A stretch of 64,000 nucleotides of DNA. It comes from JAEUOS01 sp965279115 (GTDB lineage Bacteria; Pseudomonadota; Gammaproteobacteria; Burkholderiales; JAEUOS01). Position numbers and translations under genes: made by a program. Shown here in pieces: positions 24,236-33,759 of the stretch. The stretch is from NCBI GenBank assembly GCA_965279115.1, contig OZ257137.1, positions 1,922,001 to 1,986,000 of the forward strand. The letters are read 5' to 3'. The notes under the pieces are model-generated. The model made no database searches. It was given only the letters and a program-made list of their open reading frames with translations, and had not been told where the DNA came from. Position 1 is the stretch's first letter. The number at the start of each line of letters is the position of its first letter.

Positions 24236-25543
24236 ATGGCGCTGCTGTCACGGCTGTTCCCGAACCACCTGCTGAACCCCGGCGTCAAGCGGCGCGAGGT
24301 GTTCGGCTGGGCGATGTACGACTTCGCCAATTCCGGCTACACCACCGTGGTGTTGACCGCGGTGTTCTCCGCGTACTTCGCCGGCGTAGTGGCGGGCAAG
24401 GCGCCGTGGGCCACCTTCGCCTGGACCGCCGCGCTGTCGGTTTCGTACGCGCTGGTGATGCTCGCCATGCCGGCACTGGGCGCCTTTGCGGACCTGCGCG
24501 CGGCGAAAAAACGGCTGCTCGCCGCCACCACCTTCGCCTGCGTGTGTTCCACCGCCCTGCTGGCCGTGGTCGGGCCCGGCGACGTTGCGCTGGCCATGCT
24601 GCTCATCATCGTCTCCAACAGCTTCTACAGCTTCGGCGAGTCGCTTACCGCGGCATTCCTGCCGGAACTGGCGAAAAAGGAAGGACTGGGCACGGTCTCG
24701 GGCTGGGGCTGGGGCCTGGGCTATTGCGGCGGCATGCTGTCGCTGGGTCTGTGCCTGGCCTGGGTGATCCACTCCCAGGGACAGGGACAGAGCGCCGCGC
24801 AGTTCGTGCCGGTCGCCATGCTGATCACCGCCACGCTCTACGGACTGGCGGCCCTGCCCACCTTTGCCCTGCTGCGCGAGCGGGCGGTCGCACAGCCCGG
24901 CACGCCGGCCGGGGTCGGCGCATCGTTCAGGCAACTGCGCGCGACCCTGGCGCAGGCGCGCCAGTACCGCGACTTCGGCTGGCTGCTGGTGTGCGGCCTG
25001 TTCTACCAGGGCGGGGTGGCGGTGGCCATCACGCTGGCGGCGATCTACGCCGAGCAGGTGATCGGCTTCAAGTCGTCCGAAACCATGGTGCTGGTGTTCG
25101 TGCTCAACGTCGCGGCGGCCGCCGGCGCCTTCGGTTTCGGTTTCCTGCAGGACCGCATCGGGCACAAGCCGGCATTGGCCGCCACCCTCATGGGCTGGAT
25201 GGCCACCTGCATCATCGCGGCGATTACCACCAGCAAGGGCGGCTTCTGGTGGGCCGCGGCGATTGCCGGCGCCTGCATGGGGTCCTCGCAGTCGGCGGGG
25301 CGCGCCATGGCCGCCATGTTTGCGCCGCAAAGGCAACTGGCCGAGTTCTTCGGCCTGTGGACATTCTCGACCCGGCTGGCAGCCATCATCGGCCCGCTGA
25401 TGTACGGCGCCATCACCTGGGCCACCGGCGGAAACCAGCGTGTGGCGATCGCCTCGACCACGCTGCTGTTTCTCGCCGGCCTCTTTGCCCTGATCCCCAT
25501 CGACGTCGCGCGCGGCCGCGCCGCCGCCAATCCACCATCCTGA
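24236..25543 (+). CDS. UMF1/Atg22-family MFS transporter
   Basis: Inner-membrane transporter of 435 residues with about 12 hydrophobic segments. The N-terminal signature GWAMYDFANSGYTTVVLTAVFSAYF is characteristic of the UMF1 (Atg22-like) branch of the major facilitator superfamily. Other segments are FYSFGESLTAAFLPELAKKEGLG and SGWGWGLGYCGGML. Bacterial substrates of this family are mostly unknown, with amino acid efflux suggested for the eukaryotic relative. TGGAGGGCGC precedes the ATG. It is followed 24 bp later by threonine aldolase, so amino-acid transport is plausible. Confidence 0.9.
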   Translation: MALLSRLFPNHLLNPGVKRREVFGWAMYDFANSGYTTVVLTAVFSAYFAGVVAGKAPWATFAWTAALSVSYALVMLAMPALGAFADLRAAKKRLLAATTFACVCSTALLAVVGPGDVALAMLLIIVSNSFYSFGESLTAAFLPELAKKEGLGTVSGWGWGLGYCGGMLSLGLCLAWVIHSQGQGQSAAQFVPVAMLITATLYGLAALPTFALLRERAVAQPGTPAGVGASFRQLRATLAQARQYRDFGWLLVCGLFYQGGVAVAITLAAIYAEQVIGFKSSETMVLVFVLNVAAAAGAFGFGFLQDRIGHKPALAATLMGWMATCIIAAITTSKGGFWWAAAIAGACMGSSQSAGRAMAAMFAPQRQLAEFFGLWTFSTRLAAIIGPLMYGAITWATGGNQRVAIASTTLLFLAGLFALIPIDVARGRAAANPPS

Positions 25544-25567
25544 ATCCGCCATTACGTGAGGCTCAAC

Positions 25568-26602
25568 ATGATCGACCTGCGCTCCGACACCGTGACCCGC
25601 CCTTCGGCCGCCATGCGCGACGTGATGGCGCGCGCCCCGGTGGGCGACATGCAGTACGGCGACGACCCGTCGCTCAACGCGCTCGAAGCGCGGGTGGCCG
25701 AATTGCTCGGCAAGGAGGCCTCGTTGTGGCTGCCCTCCGGCACCATGGCCAACCAGGCCGCGCTGCGCACCATGACGCGCCCGGGCGACGACGTGCTGGT
25801 GGGCAGCGAGGCGCATTCGGTATGGCATGAGGCCGGCGGCTCGGCCGCCAACGCGGGGGTGCAGTTCACCGAGATAGGGGCCGCCGGTACCTTCACCGCT
25901 GACGACGTGCGGCGCAACGCCAAACCGCGCAACCAGCCGCTCACGCCATTGCCGGCCACCACCCTGGTGCAGATCGAGAATACGCAGAATCGCCATGGCG
26001 GCGTGGTGTTCCCCCAGGCCGAGGTCGAGGCGGTGTGCACGGCCGCGCGCGAGATCGGCCTGGCCAGCTACCTGGACGGCGCGCGCCTGTGGAACGCCGC
26101 GGTGCAGTCCGGGCTGCCGCCGGCCCGCCTGGCCGCCCCCTTCGACATGGTGATGGTGGCCTTCTCCAAGGGCCTTGGCGCGCCGGCCGGATCCATGCTG
26201 GCCGGTCCTAAAGACCTGATCGCCACCGCCGCGCGCCACCGCCGCATGCTTGGCGGCGCGATGCGCCAGGTGGGCATGTTCGCAGCCGCCTGCGACTACG
26301 CGCTCACCCACAACTTCGAACGCCTTGCTGAAGACCATGCCAATGCGCTCCTGATGGCGAAGCGCCTGGCCGGCTGCCGCGGCGTCACCATGCGGCTTGA
26401 ACGGCTGATGACCAACATCGTGGTGTTCGAACTCGAAGGCGGGCGTCTGACAGCGGCGCAACTGGTCGCCGCGGCGCGCGAACAGGGCGTGCTGATCAAT
26501 GCCTTCAGCCCGGTGAAAGTGCGGCTGGTGACGCACCTCGATGTGAGCCGCGATGACTGCGTGAAGGCCGCCGAGGTACTGGCGCGGCTGCTCGACGGCT
26601 GA
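25568..26602 (+). CDS. Low-specificity L-threonine aldolase
   Basis: PLP-dependent enzyme of fold type I, 344 residues. It splits L-threonine or allo-threonine to glycine and acetaldehyde. It begins MIDLRSDTVTRPSAAMRDVMARAPVGDMQYGDDPSLNALE as in the family. His83 (GSEAHSVWHEAGG) stacks on the cofactor, ASYLDGARLWNAAV holds the conserved aspartate (170) and arginine (173), and Lys201 in AFSKGLGAPAGSM is the Schiff-base lysine. The ATG at 25568 follows GAGG. It is close behind the UMF1 transporter and convergent with the CoA-transferase. Confidence 0.95.
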   Translation: MIDLRSDTVTRPSAAMRDVMARAPVGDMQYGDDPSLNALEARVAELLGKEASLWLPSGTMANQAALRTMTRPGDDVLVGSEAHSVWHEAGGSAANAGVQFTEIGAAGTFTADDVRRNAKPRNQPLTPLPATTLVQIENTQNRHGGVVFPQAEVEAVCTAAREIGLASYLDGARLWNAAVQSGLPPARLAAPFDMVMVAFSKGLGAPAGSMLAGPKDLIATAARHRRMLGGAMRQVGMFAAACDYALTHNFERLAEDHANALLMAKRLAGCRGVTMRLERLMTNIVVFELEGGRLTAAQLVAAAREQGVLINAFSPVKVRLVTHLDVSRDDCVKAAEVLARLLDG

Positions 26603-26654
26603 GCCCCGGGATTTCCGGCGGGTTCGTTTTCGACACCGCGACGGACTGCTGCGA

Positions 26655-28646
26655 TCAGGTAGGCAAGGTAGCCGGGCGGGACCCTGTTTCCAGATAATGC
26701 AGCGCGTCGTCCGCGCTTTCGAAGATGTGCGGCGCCATATGCCGCTTCTTCAGCGCCCGGCCCAGCTTGGCGCGCAGGAATGCGCTGGTGGTGTAGCGCG
26801 TCACCTCCTCGTAGAAGCGCGCGGTCACATCGCGCACCATGTCGCCATAGGCCTCCAGCAGCTCGGTGGATACCGCGAAGTTGTCGTAGTTCACCACCGC
26901 GCGGACCTTGCGACCCAGCCCGGCAAGATGCCGCACCACTTCCGCGCGGATCGCCTCGATGTCGTCCCGGTCGCGCACGGTGTGCCCCTCGAAATTGATG
27001 AAGAACAGATTCTGCTGCGCGTCATAGGAGAATCGCGCCGCCAGCGGCAGGCGCAGCATCGCGGCGCGCAAGCCCATGGGCGCATCGGCGAAGATGCGCG
27101 CGTCCATCAGTTTCGGCGCGCCCGGTATCAACGGACGGAACGCCATGTGCGCCAGGATGTCGTGCCCGATGTCGATGCCGGGCGCGACCTCGATGAGTTC
27201 CAGCCCCGCCTCGCAAAGCCGGAACACGCAGCGCTCGGTCACATACAGGACGGTCTGGCCGCGCCGGAACGCGTGCGAGCCGCTGTAGGTGCGGTGCTCG
27301 ACCTGATCCACGAACTTGGCCGTGCGGCCTTCCCGGAGGATCGCAAGCCTGCCGTCGGTCACCGCGATTTCCGCGCCGCCGGCGTTGAAGGTGCCGACGA
27401 ACACCACCTTGCGCGCGGCCTGGCTGATATTGATGAAGCCGCCCGCGCCTGCCAGGCGCGGTCCGAACTTGCTGACATTGAGGTTGCCTTCGCGGTCGGC
27501 CTGCGCCAGGCCGAGAAAGGCCAGATCGAGCCCGCCACCGTCATAGAAGTCGAACTGGCTGGGTTGGTCGATGATGGCGTGGGTGTTGATGGCGGCGCCG
27601 AAATCGAGCCCGCCGGCCGGGATGCCGCCGATCACGCCGGGCTCGGCCGTCAGGGTCACCAGGTCGATCACGTTCTCTTCGCTGGCGACCCCGGCAACAC
27701 CTTCCGGCATGCCGATGCCGAGATTGACGACGCTGTTGGGCCTGAGTTCCAGCGCGGCGCGACGGGCGATGACCTTGCGCACGTCCAGCGCCAGGGGTGC
27801 GCGGTCCGACACCGGCACGCGGATCTCGCCGGAAAAGGCCGGACTGTAGGATGTGTTGAAGGTCTGCCAGTGGTTCTCCGGCTGCGCCTGCACCACGCAC
27901 CCCACCAGCACGCCCGGCACCTTGACCTGGCGCGGATTTAGGGTGCCGCGCTCGGCGATCCTTTCGACCTGCGCGATGACCATGCCGCCGCTGTTGTGCA
28001 CCGCCATGGCGATCGCCAGGGTTTCCAGCGTGAGCGCCTCGCGCTCCATGGTGAGGTTGCCATCCGGGTCGGCGGTGGTCGCGCGGATGATCCCCACATG
28101 GATAGGGAAAGCCTTGTAGAACAGGAATTCCTCGCCGCCGATGGTCATGACCTCCACCAGGGCCTCGGTAGTGCGCTCGTTCATGCGGCCGCCGCCGAAG
28201 CGCGGATCGACAAAGGTGCCCAGGCCCACCCGCGAAAGATGGCCCGGCCGGTGCGCCGCGATGTCGCGAAACAGGCAGGAGATCACGCCCTGCGGCAAGT
28301 TGTAGGCCTCGATGCGGTTTTCCACGGCCAGCCGACCCAGGCCCGGCACCAGTCCCCAGTGGCCGCCGATCACGCGCCGCACCAGCCCCTCATGGGCAAG
28401 ATGGTTGAGCCCCTTGTCCTTGCCGTTACCCTGGCCGGCGGCATACACCAGCGTGAGCTCGCCGACGCCGTCAGCGCCGGGCTGCCGGAAACGCGCTTCC
28501 AGGGCGATGGCGATCTCCTCGGCGAAGCCGATACCCACGAACCCCGAGGTGGCCACGGTGTCACCGCGATGAATCAGGCGTACCGCGTCGGCGGCGCCGA
28601 CGATCTTGCTCTGGCCGGTGTGGCTGGCCGATGCGGGCAGGTGCAT
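26655..28646 (-). CDS. Fused acyl-CoA:carboxylate CoA-transferase (YdiF/Pct family)
   Basis: Single-chain class I CoA-transferase, 663 residues. The N-terminal alpha-like half (AADAVRLIHRGDTVATSGF, GHWGLVPGLGRLAVENRIEAYNLPQG) and C-terminal beta-like half (VNLGIGMPEGVAGVASEENV) are fused. The catalytic glutamate is probably Glu335 in TAEPGVIGGIPAGG, matching Glu333 of E. coli YdiF. After about residue 530 there is an extra C-terminal domain of about 130 residues (MLRLPLAARFSYDAQQNLFFINFEGHTVRDRDDIEAIRAEV) of unclear role. The acceptor acid is unknown. The ATG at 28646 gives the natural N-terminus; the frame runs on upstream only as antisense of the receptor gene. Confidence 0.9.
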   Translation of the reverse strand: MHLPASASHTGQSKIVGAADAVRLIHRGDTVATSGFVGIGFAEEIAIALEARFRQPGADGVGELTLVYAAGQGNGKDKGLNHLAHEGLVRRVIGGHWGLVPGLGRLAVENRIEAYNLPQGVISCLFRDIAAHRPGHLSRVGLGTFVDPRFGGGRMNERTTEALVEVMTIGGEEFLFYKAFPIHVGIIRATTADPDGNLTMEREALTLETLAIAMAVHNSGGMVIAQVERIAERGTLNPRQVKVPGVLVGCVVQAQPENHWQTFNTSYSPAFSGEIRVPVSDRAPLALDVRKVIARRAALELRPNSVVNLGIGMPEGVAGVASEENVIDLVTLTAEPGVIGGIPAGGLDFGAAINTHAIIDQPSQFDFYDGGGLDLAFLGLAQADREGNLNVSKFGPRLAGAGGFINISQAARKVVFVGTFNAGGAEIAVTDGRLAILREGRTAKFVDQVEHRTYSGSHAFRRGQTVLYVTERCVFRLCEAGLELIEVAPGIDIGHDILAHMAFRPLIPGAPKLMDARIFADAPMGLRAAMLRLPLAARFSYDAQQNLFFINFEGHTVRDRDDIEAIRAEVVRHLAGLGRKVRAVVNYDNFAVSTELLEAYGDMVRDVTARFYEEVTRYTTSAFLRAKLGRALKKRHMAPHIFESADDALHYLETGSRPATLPT

Positions 28647-28820
28647 GGTCTGTATCCCCGATTGCGGCCCATGCACGATAGGCACATGCGCCTTGGCCCG
28701 GAGTCTAGCCGGCGCGTTTTGCGGTAGATTGATTGCCATCAAGTCACAGGCACGCAACCTGCTTCGTTTCCAGGCTTCGCGCAAAGCGCCGCCGCCTGTC
28801 CTCACTCCTGTGGAGAATCC

Positions 28821-29819
28821 ATGAACCCGTTCATCCGCTTCAGACTGCCGCTCGCGGCAGGCATGCTTTCGCTGGCCGCCGCGCTGCCGAATCCGGCCGT
28901 GGCCCAGGACGCCGCCGCCTATCCTGAAAAACCGGTCAAGATCATCGTGCCCTTCCCGCCCGGCGGTGCGGCCGACACCTTCGCGCGGCTGGCAGGGCAG
29001 AAGCTTGCGGAAGCCTGGGCTAACCGCCAGCAGGTGCTGATCGACAACCGTCCCGGCGCCGGCGGCATCATCGGCACCGAGGCAACCGTCAAGTCGGCAC
29101 CCGACGGGTACACCATGCTGATGGTGACCATCGGCCATGCGGTCAACCCCTACATGTACACGAAGCTGCCCTATGACACCCGTGCCGACCTGGTGCCGGT
29201 GGCGGTGGTTGCCAACGTGCCCAGCCTGGTGGTGGTGGGCCCCGGCTTCCCTGGCAAGACCTTGAAGGACCTGCTGGCGGCGGCCAAGGCCAAGCCCAAC
29301 GACATCCAGTTCGCTTCCTCCGGCATCGGTACCACCAGCCATGTGGGCGCAGCCCTGATGGAATCCATGACCGGCGTGGAAATGCTGCATGTGCCCTACA
29401 AGGGCGCGGCGCCGGCCCTGCAGGACGTCATGGGCGGGCGGGTGCCGATGTCGGTGGACATCATCACTTCTTCGATCCAGCTGGTGAAGACCGACAAGCT
29501 GCGCGCGCTGGCCATCACCTCGGCCAGGCGCTCGCCGCAACTGCCGGAGGTGCCCACCGTGGCCGAGGCCGGCATCCCCGGCTATGAGTTCTCCTCCTGG
29601 TACATGCTGCTGGCGCCGGCGAAAACGCCGCCGGCCATCCTGGAGAAGGTGAATGCCGATTTGCGCCGCATCGCCACCCAGCCGGATTTCCGCAAGCGCA
29701 TCGAGGACATCGGCGGCGAAGTCACCAGCATGACCGTCAGGCAATCCTCCGATTACCTCAACGGCGAATTCACCCGCTGGGCCAAGGTGGTCAAGGATCG
29801 CAACATCAAGGCCGACTGA
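28821..29819 (+). CDS. Bug/TctC-family substrate-binding protein
   Basis: Periplasmic receptor, 332 residues, with a signal peptide ending near AVA-QD. It has YPEKPVKIIVPFPPGGAADTFARLAG, DNRPGAGGIIGTEA, SAPDGYTMLMVTIG, HVPYKGAAPALQDVMGG and PTVAEAGIPGYEFSSWYML, a textbook Bug set. TGGAGAATCC precedes the ATG. It is divergent from the CoA-transferase and heads a plus-strand cluster with a cysteine hydrolase 40 bp later and two alpha/beta hydrolases, so its ligand may be an acid that these enzymes release or consume. Confidence 0.94.
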   Translation: MNPFIRFRLPLAAGMLSLAAALPNPAVAQDAAAYPEKPVKIIVPFPPGGAADTFARLAGQKLAEAWANRQQVLIDNRPGAGGIIGTEATVKSAPDGYTMLMVTIGHAVNPYMYTKLPYDTRADLVPVAVVANVPSLVVVGPGFPGKTLKDLLAAAKAKPNDIQFASSGIGTTSHVGAALMESMTGVEMLHVPYKGAAPALQDVMGGRVPMSVDIITSSIQLVKTDKLRALAITSARRSPQLPEVPTVAEAGIPGYEFSSWYMLLAPAKTPPAILEKVNADLRRIATQPDFRKRIEDIGGEVTSMTVRQSSDYLNGEFTRWAKVVKDRNIKAD

Positions 29820-29859
29820 CCCCAGTGATGGCGTTGCCACGTTTGTGGAGGTGCGCAGC

Positions 29860-30495
29860 ATGAATGTGGATGCCACCAGGTTCACCGCACCAGCCTTGCT
29901 GGTCGTTGACATGCAGAACGACTTCGTACGCACGGGCGCGCCGCTGGAAGTGCCGGATGCGCGCGCCACCATCGAAGCCCATCGCCGCCTGATCGCCGCC
30001 TTCCGGCGCATGGGCGCGCCGGTGGTGTACACCAAATTTCTCGCCACGCCGGAACCCAGCCTCCTGTGGCGCTGGTCGCCGCAATGCGCACCGCCCACCT
30101 TGTGCTGCCGCAAGGGAATCAAGCGCGGCTATGCCGACCATCCTGCCGAACTTGAATGCAGCGACATCGTCGGCGAGATCTATCCGCAGGAAGGCGACAC
30201 GATCATCGAGAAATACGGCTATGGCGCGTTTCACGGCACCCGACTTTCGGACCGCCTGCGCCAGGCCGGCGTGCGCTCGCTGGTGGTGACCGGCACGGTG
30301 ACACAGATCTGCGTGGAGGAAACCGCGCGCGAGGCTTTCCACCACGGCTTTGCGACCACCCTGGCGAGCGACGCGGTGTCCTCGTTCGCGCCGGACCTGC
30401 ACGCGGCAACCCTGAAGAACTTCGCGATGAAGTTCGGCTGGGTGGAGGATTCGGACACCATCGCCCGGTTGCTGGCCCGCCCGGCTGCCGGATAG
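29860..30495 (+). CDS. Isochorismatase-family cysteine hydrolase
   Basis: Cysteine hydrolase of 211 residues. The catalytic triad of the family is visible: Asp17 in LLVVDMQNDF, Lys118 in IIEKYGYGAFHGT and Cys151 in VTQICVEETAREA, which is followed by the typical FHHGFATTLASDAVSS. Family members hydrolyse amides or vinyl ethers (carbamates, nicotinamide, isochorismate, biuret), and the motif around the cysteine fits amidase-type members. The ATG at 29860 has GGAGGTG at ideal spacing; a GTG 15 bp upstream is less likely. It is probably co-transcribed with the receptor gene upstream. Confidence 0.92.
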   Translation: MNVDATRFTAPALLVVDMQNDFVRTGAPLEVPDARATIEAHRRLIAAFRRMGAPVVYTKFLATPEPSLLWRWSPQCAPPTLCCRKGIKRGYADHPAELECSDIVGEIYPQEGDTIIEKYGYGAFHGTRLSDRLRQAGVRSLVVTGTVTQICVEETAREAFHHGFATTLASDAVSSFAPDLHAATLKNFAMKFGWVEDSDTIARLLARPAAG

Positions 30496-30559
30496 CCGCA
30501 CCGCCGCCTGCGCCGCTTGTGTAAAGTGCGGGCATAACAAGAAGCGGCGGGAGACAAGG

Positions 30560-32665
30560 ATGAAAGCATTGGCCATCGCAGGGTTGGCCGGCGTCCTGGC
30601 ATTGGGCGCGGCCGAACCGGTTGCAGCGCGGGTGACTCGCATCGTCATCGACGAAGTGCTGCCATTCACGGAAACCGCCGGCAGCCCGGCGCAGAAGATC
30701 GCATACGAGCAGGTGGCCGGGCGCGCCTTCGGTGAACTCGACCCGAAACTGCCGGGCAACGCCATCATCCAGGACATCGAGCTTGGAAAGGACGCGGACG
30801 GCAAGGCGCGCTACGTCGCGACCTTTCTCATCATCAAACCGAAGGACATGCGTCAGGCCAGCGGCATGATGTGGCACGACGTGCCCAACCGTGGCCGCGT
30901 GTTCCCGATGGCGTCAGAGGAGCGCGCCTTCGGCGACGTGATGCTGGCCTCGGCCTGGCAGGGCGACAACGCCGGCGCGACGGCGGTTCGGCCGACCGCG
31001 TCAGTGGCGGGCATGCAATGGCTGCAACTGCCGGTGGCGCGCGGCGCCGACGGCGCGCGCATCACCGGCGAAGTGTTCGGGCGCATCGTCAATCGCTCCG
31101 GCATGGCCTCGCAGGCGCTGCTGGTGCAGACCAATCCGGTGCCCTACAAGCCGGTAAGCCTGGAATCCTCGAAGTCGCTGTTGACCTCTCGCGCCGGCGA
31201 GAACCAGCGCGGCGAGGTTGCCGACGAGCAGGTGATCGCCCCCGGCGACTGGGCATGGGCCCGTTGCGACGCCAACAACCCCTTTCCCGGCAAGCCCGAC
31301 CCAACACAGATCTGCCTCAAATACGGCTTCGACCCGGCGCGTCTCTACCAGGTGACGTTCACGGCGGCCGACCCGCCGGTGCTGGGCATGGGCTTCGCTG
31401 CCTGGCGCGACGTCGCCGCGTTTTTCAAGACCGCCAGCACCGATGACACCGGCACCCCCAACCCGCTGGCGGGCGCCATCAAGCACAGCATCGCGCGCGG
31501 CATTTCGCAGTCGGGCAACTACCTGCGCGGCTGGCTGCACCTGGGCTTCAACCGTGACGAGGCAGGCCGGCGCGTCCACGACGGCCTGTGGCCCATCATC
31601 GCGGGGCGGCGCATCGCGCTCAACTTCCGCTGGGCGCAACCGGATGGCGTGCTCGAGCTCTACCAGGCCGGCAGCGAAGGCCCGCAATGGTGGCTGCCGC
31701 ATCCCGACCCGGTGCGCGGCCTGCCCGCCGCCGGCATCCTCGATCGCTGCCTGACCACCAACACCTGCCCGAAGATCATCGAGCACTTCGGCTCCGCCGA
31801 GGTATGGGCGCTCAAGCTCACGCCGGAATGGGTAGGCACCGATGCGAGGGCAGACCTGCCCTTGCCGGATTATGTGCGGCGCTACTACATCGCCAGCACC
31901 AACCACAACGGCGGGGTCGGCGGCTTTGACACCAGCCTGCCCGGCGTCGGCCTGCCGACCACCGGGACCGCATGTCCCGGCAACAACTTCGGTACCGGCG
32001 TGCTGCCTGCCAACCCGGTCCCGCACACCCAGACCGTCAACGCGCTGCGCGTGCACTTCCGCAACTGGGTAATGGCAGGCACGCCACCGCCGCCGAGCCG
32101 TTTTCCCATGCTGGCCGACAACACCCTGGGCGAGGCGCACAAGGCCGGCATCGGCTTTCCCACCCTGCCGGGCCTGCGCGCGACGGTGCCCGAACCCGAC
32201 TTCATCATGCCGGTGCACGACTACGACTGGGGACCGCAGTTCAACCCGGTAGACGGTTCGGGTATCGCATCGCTCGCGCCGCCGCGCATCAGGCAGGTGC
32301 TGAAAATGATGGCGCCCAAGGTCGATGCCGACGGCAATGAACTGGGCGGCGTGCCGGTGGCGCTGCTCGACGCGCCGCTCGGCACCTACCTCGGCTGGAA
32401 CATCACCGCCGGCGGCGAGCGGCCCTTCCACAAGGACCAGATCTGCAACTACGCCGGCGGCATGATCCCCTTCGCGCGGTCCGCCGCCGAACGCAAGGCC
32501 AAGGGCGATCCGCGCCTTTCGCTCGAGGAACGCTATGGCTCGCATGCAGGCTATGTGGAAGCGGTGAAGAAGGCCGCCGTACGGGCCGTGGCCGCGGGCT
32601 TCCTGTTGCCGGTCGATGCCGACTGGCTTGTCAAGGCGGCCGAGGCAAGCAAGGTGTTGCGCTAA
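30560..32665 (+). CDS. Large exported alpha/beta hydrolase-domain protein (ABhydrolase_10-like)
   Basis: Predicted exported hydrolase of 701 residues with a signal peptide of about 23 residues. An N-terminal beta-rich part of about 280 residues (VTRIVIDEVLPFTETAG onward) precedes the alpha/beta hydrolase core. The likely nucleophile is a serine in GISQSGNYLRGWLHLGF (314-330), a sequence typical of the family often named alpha/beta hydrolase domain-containing protein. Later loops are rich in Pro and Gly (GVGLPTTGTACPGNNFGTGVL). The specific ester or amide substrate is unknown. GGGAGACAAGG precedes the ATG; the GST-fold gene follows after 37 bp. Confidence 0.85.
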   Translation: MKALAIAGLAGVLALGAAEPVAARVTRIVIDEVLPFTETAGSPAQKIAYEQVAGRAFGELDPKLPGNAIIQDIELGKDADGKARYVATFLIIKPKDMRQASGMMWHDVPNRGRVFPMASEERAFGDVMLASAWQGDNAGATAVRPTASVAGMQWLQLPVARGADGARITGEVFGRIVNRSGMASQALLVQTNPVPYKPVSLESSKSLLTSRAGENQRGEVADEQVIAPGDWAWARCDANNPFPGKPDPTQICLKYGFDPARLYQVTFTAADPPVLGMGFAAWRDVAAFFKTASTDDTGTPNPLAGAIKHSIARGISQSGNYLRGWLHLGFNRDEAGRRVHDGLWPIIAGRRIALNFRWAQPDGVLELYQAGSEGPQWWLPHPDPVRGLPAAGILDRCLTTNTCPKIIEHFGSAEVWALKLTPEWVGTDARADLPLPDYVRRYYIASTNHNGGVGGFDTSLPGVGLPTTGTACPGNNFGTGVLPANPVPHTQTVNALRVHFRNWVMAGTPPPPSRFPMLADNTLGEAHKAGIGFPTLPGLRATVPEPDFIMPVHDYDWGPQFNPVDGSGIASLAPPRIRQVLKMMAPKVDADGNELGGVPVALLDAPLGTYLGWNITAGGERPFHKDQICNYAGGMIPFARSAAERKAKGDPRLSLEERYGSHAGYVEAVKKAAVRAVAAGFLLPVDADWLVKAAEASKVLR

Positions 32666-32702
32666 ACCTGGCCGGCACCAGTATCACTGGGGAAAAATAC
32701 GC

Positions 32703-33674
32703 ATGGGAATACTCGTAGACGGCAAATGGACCAACGACCCGCCGCCCGCCAGTGGCAGCTTCGTGCGGCCGGAAAGCCAATTCCGCGCCACGGTAAGCAG
32801 CGACGGCGCAGCCGGCTTCAAGGCCGAGGCGGGGCGCTACCACCTGTATGTCGCCTATTCTTGCCCGTGGGCGCACCGGGCGATCATTTTTCGCGCGTTG
32901 AAAGGGCTGGAGAACATGGTGTCCATGTCGATCGCCCTGCCCAATGACCGGCGCGACGGCTGGCGCTTCGGCGACGAGTTTCCCGGCGCGACGATTGACG
33001 AGGTGAACGGCTTCACATGGTTGCACCAGGCCTACACCGCCGCCAACGCGACCTACACCGGCAAGGTGACGGTACCCACGCTGTGGGACAAGAAAACCCG
33101 CACCATCGTCAACAACGAGTCGTCCGAGATCATCCGAATGTTCAACTCGGCCTTCGACGGCCTGGGCGTAAAACCGGGCGACTACTATCCCGCGCCATTG
33201 CGCAGTGAAATAGACGCCATCAACCAGACCGTGTACCGCGACCTCAACAACGGGGTGTATCGCGCCGGCATGGCGACCAGCCAGGACGCCTACGACGAAG
33301 CGGTCACCCGGGTATTCGCATGCCTGGACATGCTGGAGCTGCGCCTGGCAAAGCAGCGCTACCTGGTGGGCAATACCATCACCGAAGCTGACTGGCGACT
33401 CTACGTGACACTGGCGCGCTTCGACGCGGCCTATCACCCGCTGTTCAAATGCAGCGTGCGCCCGCTCTCGGCCTACCATCATCTGGACAACTACCTGCGC
33501 GAGCTGTATCAGGTGCCCGGCTTGGCTACGACCACGCGCCTGGACCACATCGTTACCGGCTACTACAGCAACCCGCGCAGCAACCCGAACGGCATCATCC
33601 CGGCAATGCCGGCGCTGGACCTTGGCAAGCCGCACGATCGCGCGGCGCGCATGGCCGGCGCCGCATCGGATTGA
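32703..33674 (+). CDS. Glutathionyl-hydroquinone reductase (Xi-class GST)
   Basis: Glutathione transferase-fold reductase of 323 residues. It removes glutathione from glutathionyl-hydroquinones, a step known in quinone detoxification and chloroaromatic breakdown. The catalytic cysteine is Cys54 in AYSCPWAHRAIIFRALKGLE, the signature of the ECM4/YqjG family. Further matches are VPTLWDKKTRTIVNNESSEIIRMFN for glutathione binding and the C-terminal ADWRLYVTLARFDAAYHPLFKC. The ATG at 32703 gives the natural start. Its presence suits a region that makes catechol- and hydroquinone-like compounds. Confidence 0.92.
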   Translation: MGILVDGKWTNDPPPASGSFVRPESQFRATVSSDGAAGFKAEAGRYHLYVAYSCPWAHRAIIFRALKGLENMVSMSIALPNDRRDGWRFGDEFPGATIDEVNGFTWLHQAYTAANATYTGKVTVPTLWDKKTRTIVNNESSEIIRMFNSAFDGLGVKPGDYYPAPLRSEIDAINQTVYRDLNNGVYRAGMATSQDAYDEAVTRVFACLDMLELRLAKQRYLVGNTITEADWRLYVTLARFDAAYHPLFKCSVRPLSAYHHLDNYLRELYQVPGLATTTRLDHIVTGYYSNPRSNPNGIIPAMPALDLGKPHDRAARMAGAASD

Positions 33675-33759
33675 ACGGATCACCAAGAGAAGAACTGAGC
33701 GGGCCATTGCTAAGCCTCCGACCCGCCAGCACACCTACGGATAATCACAGGAGACCGAC

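Noticed and set aside
28647..30122. Upstream extension of the CoA-transferase frame to a 1155-residue protein.
   Set aside because: The added part is only the antisense of the Bug receptor and cysteine hydrolase genes; the family N-terminus begins at 28646.
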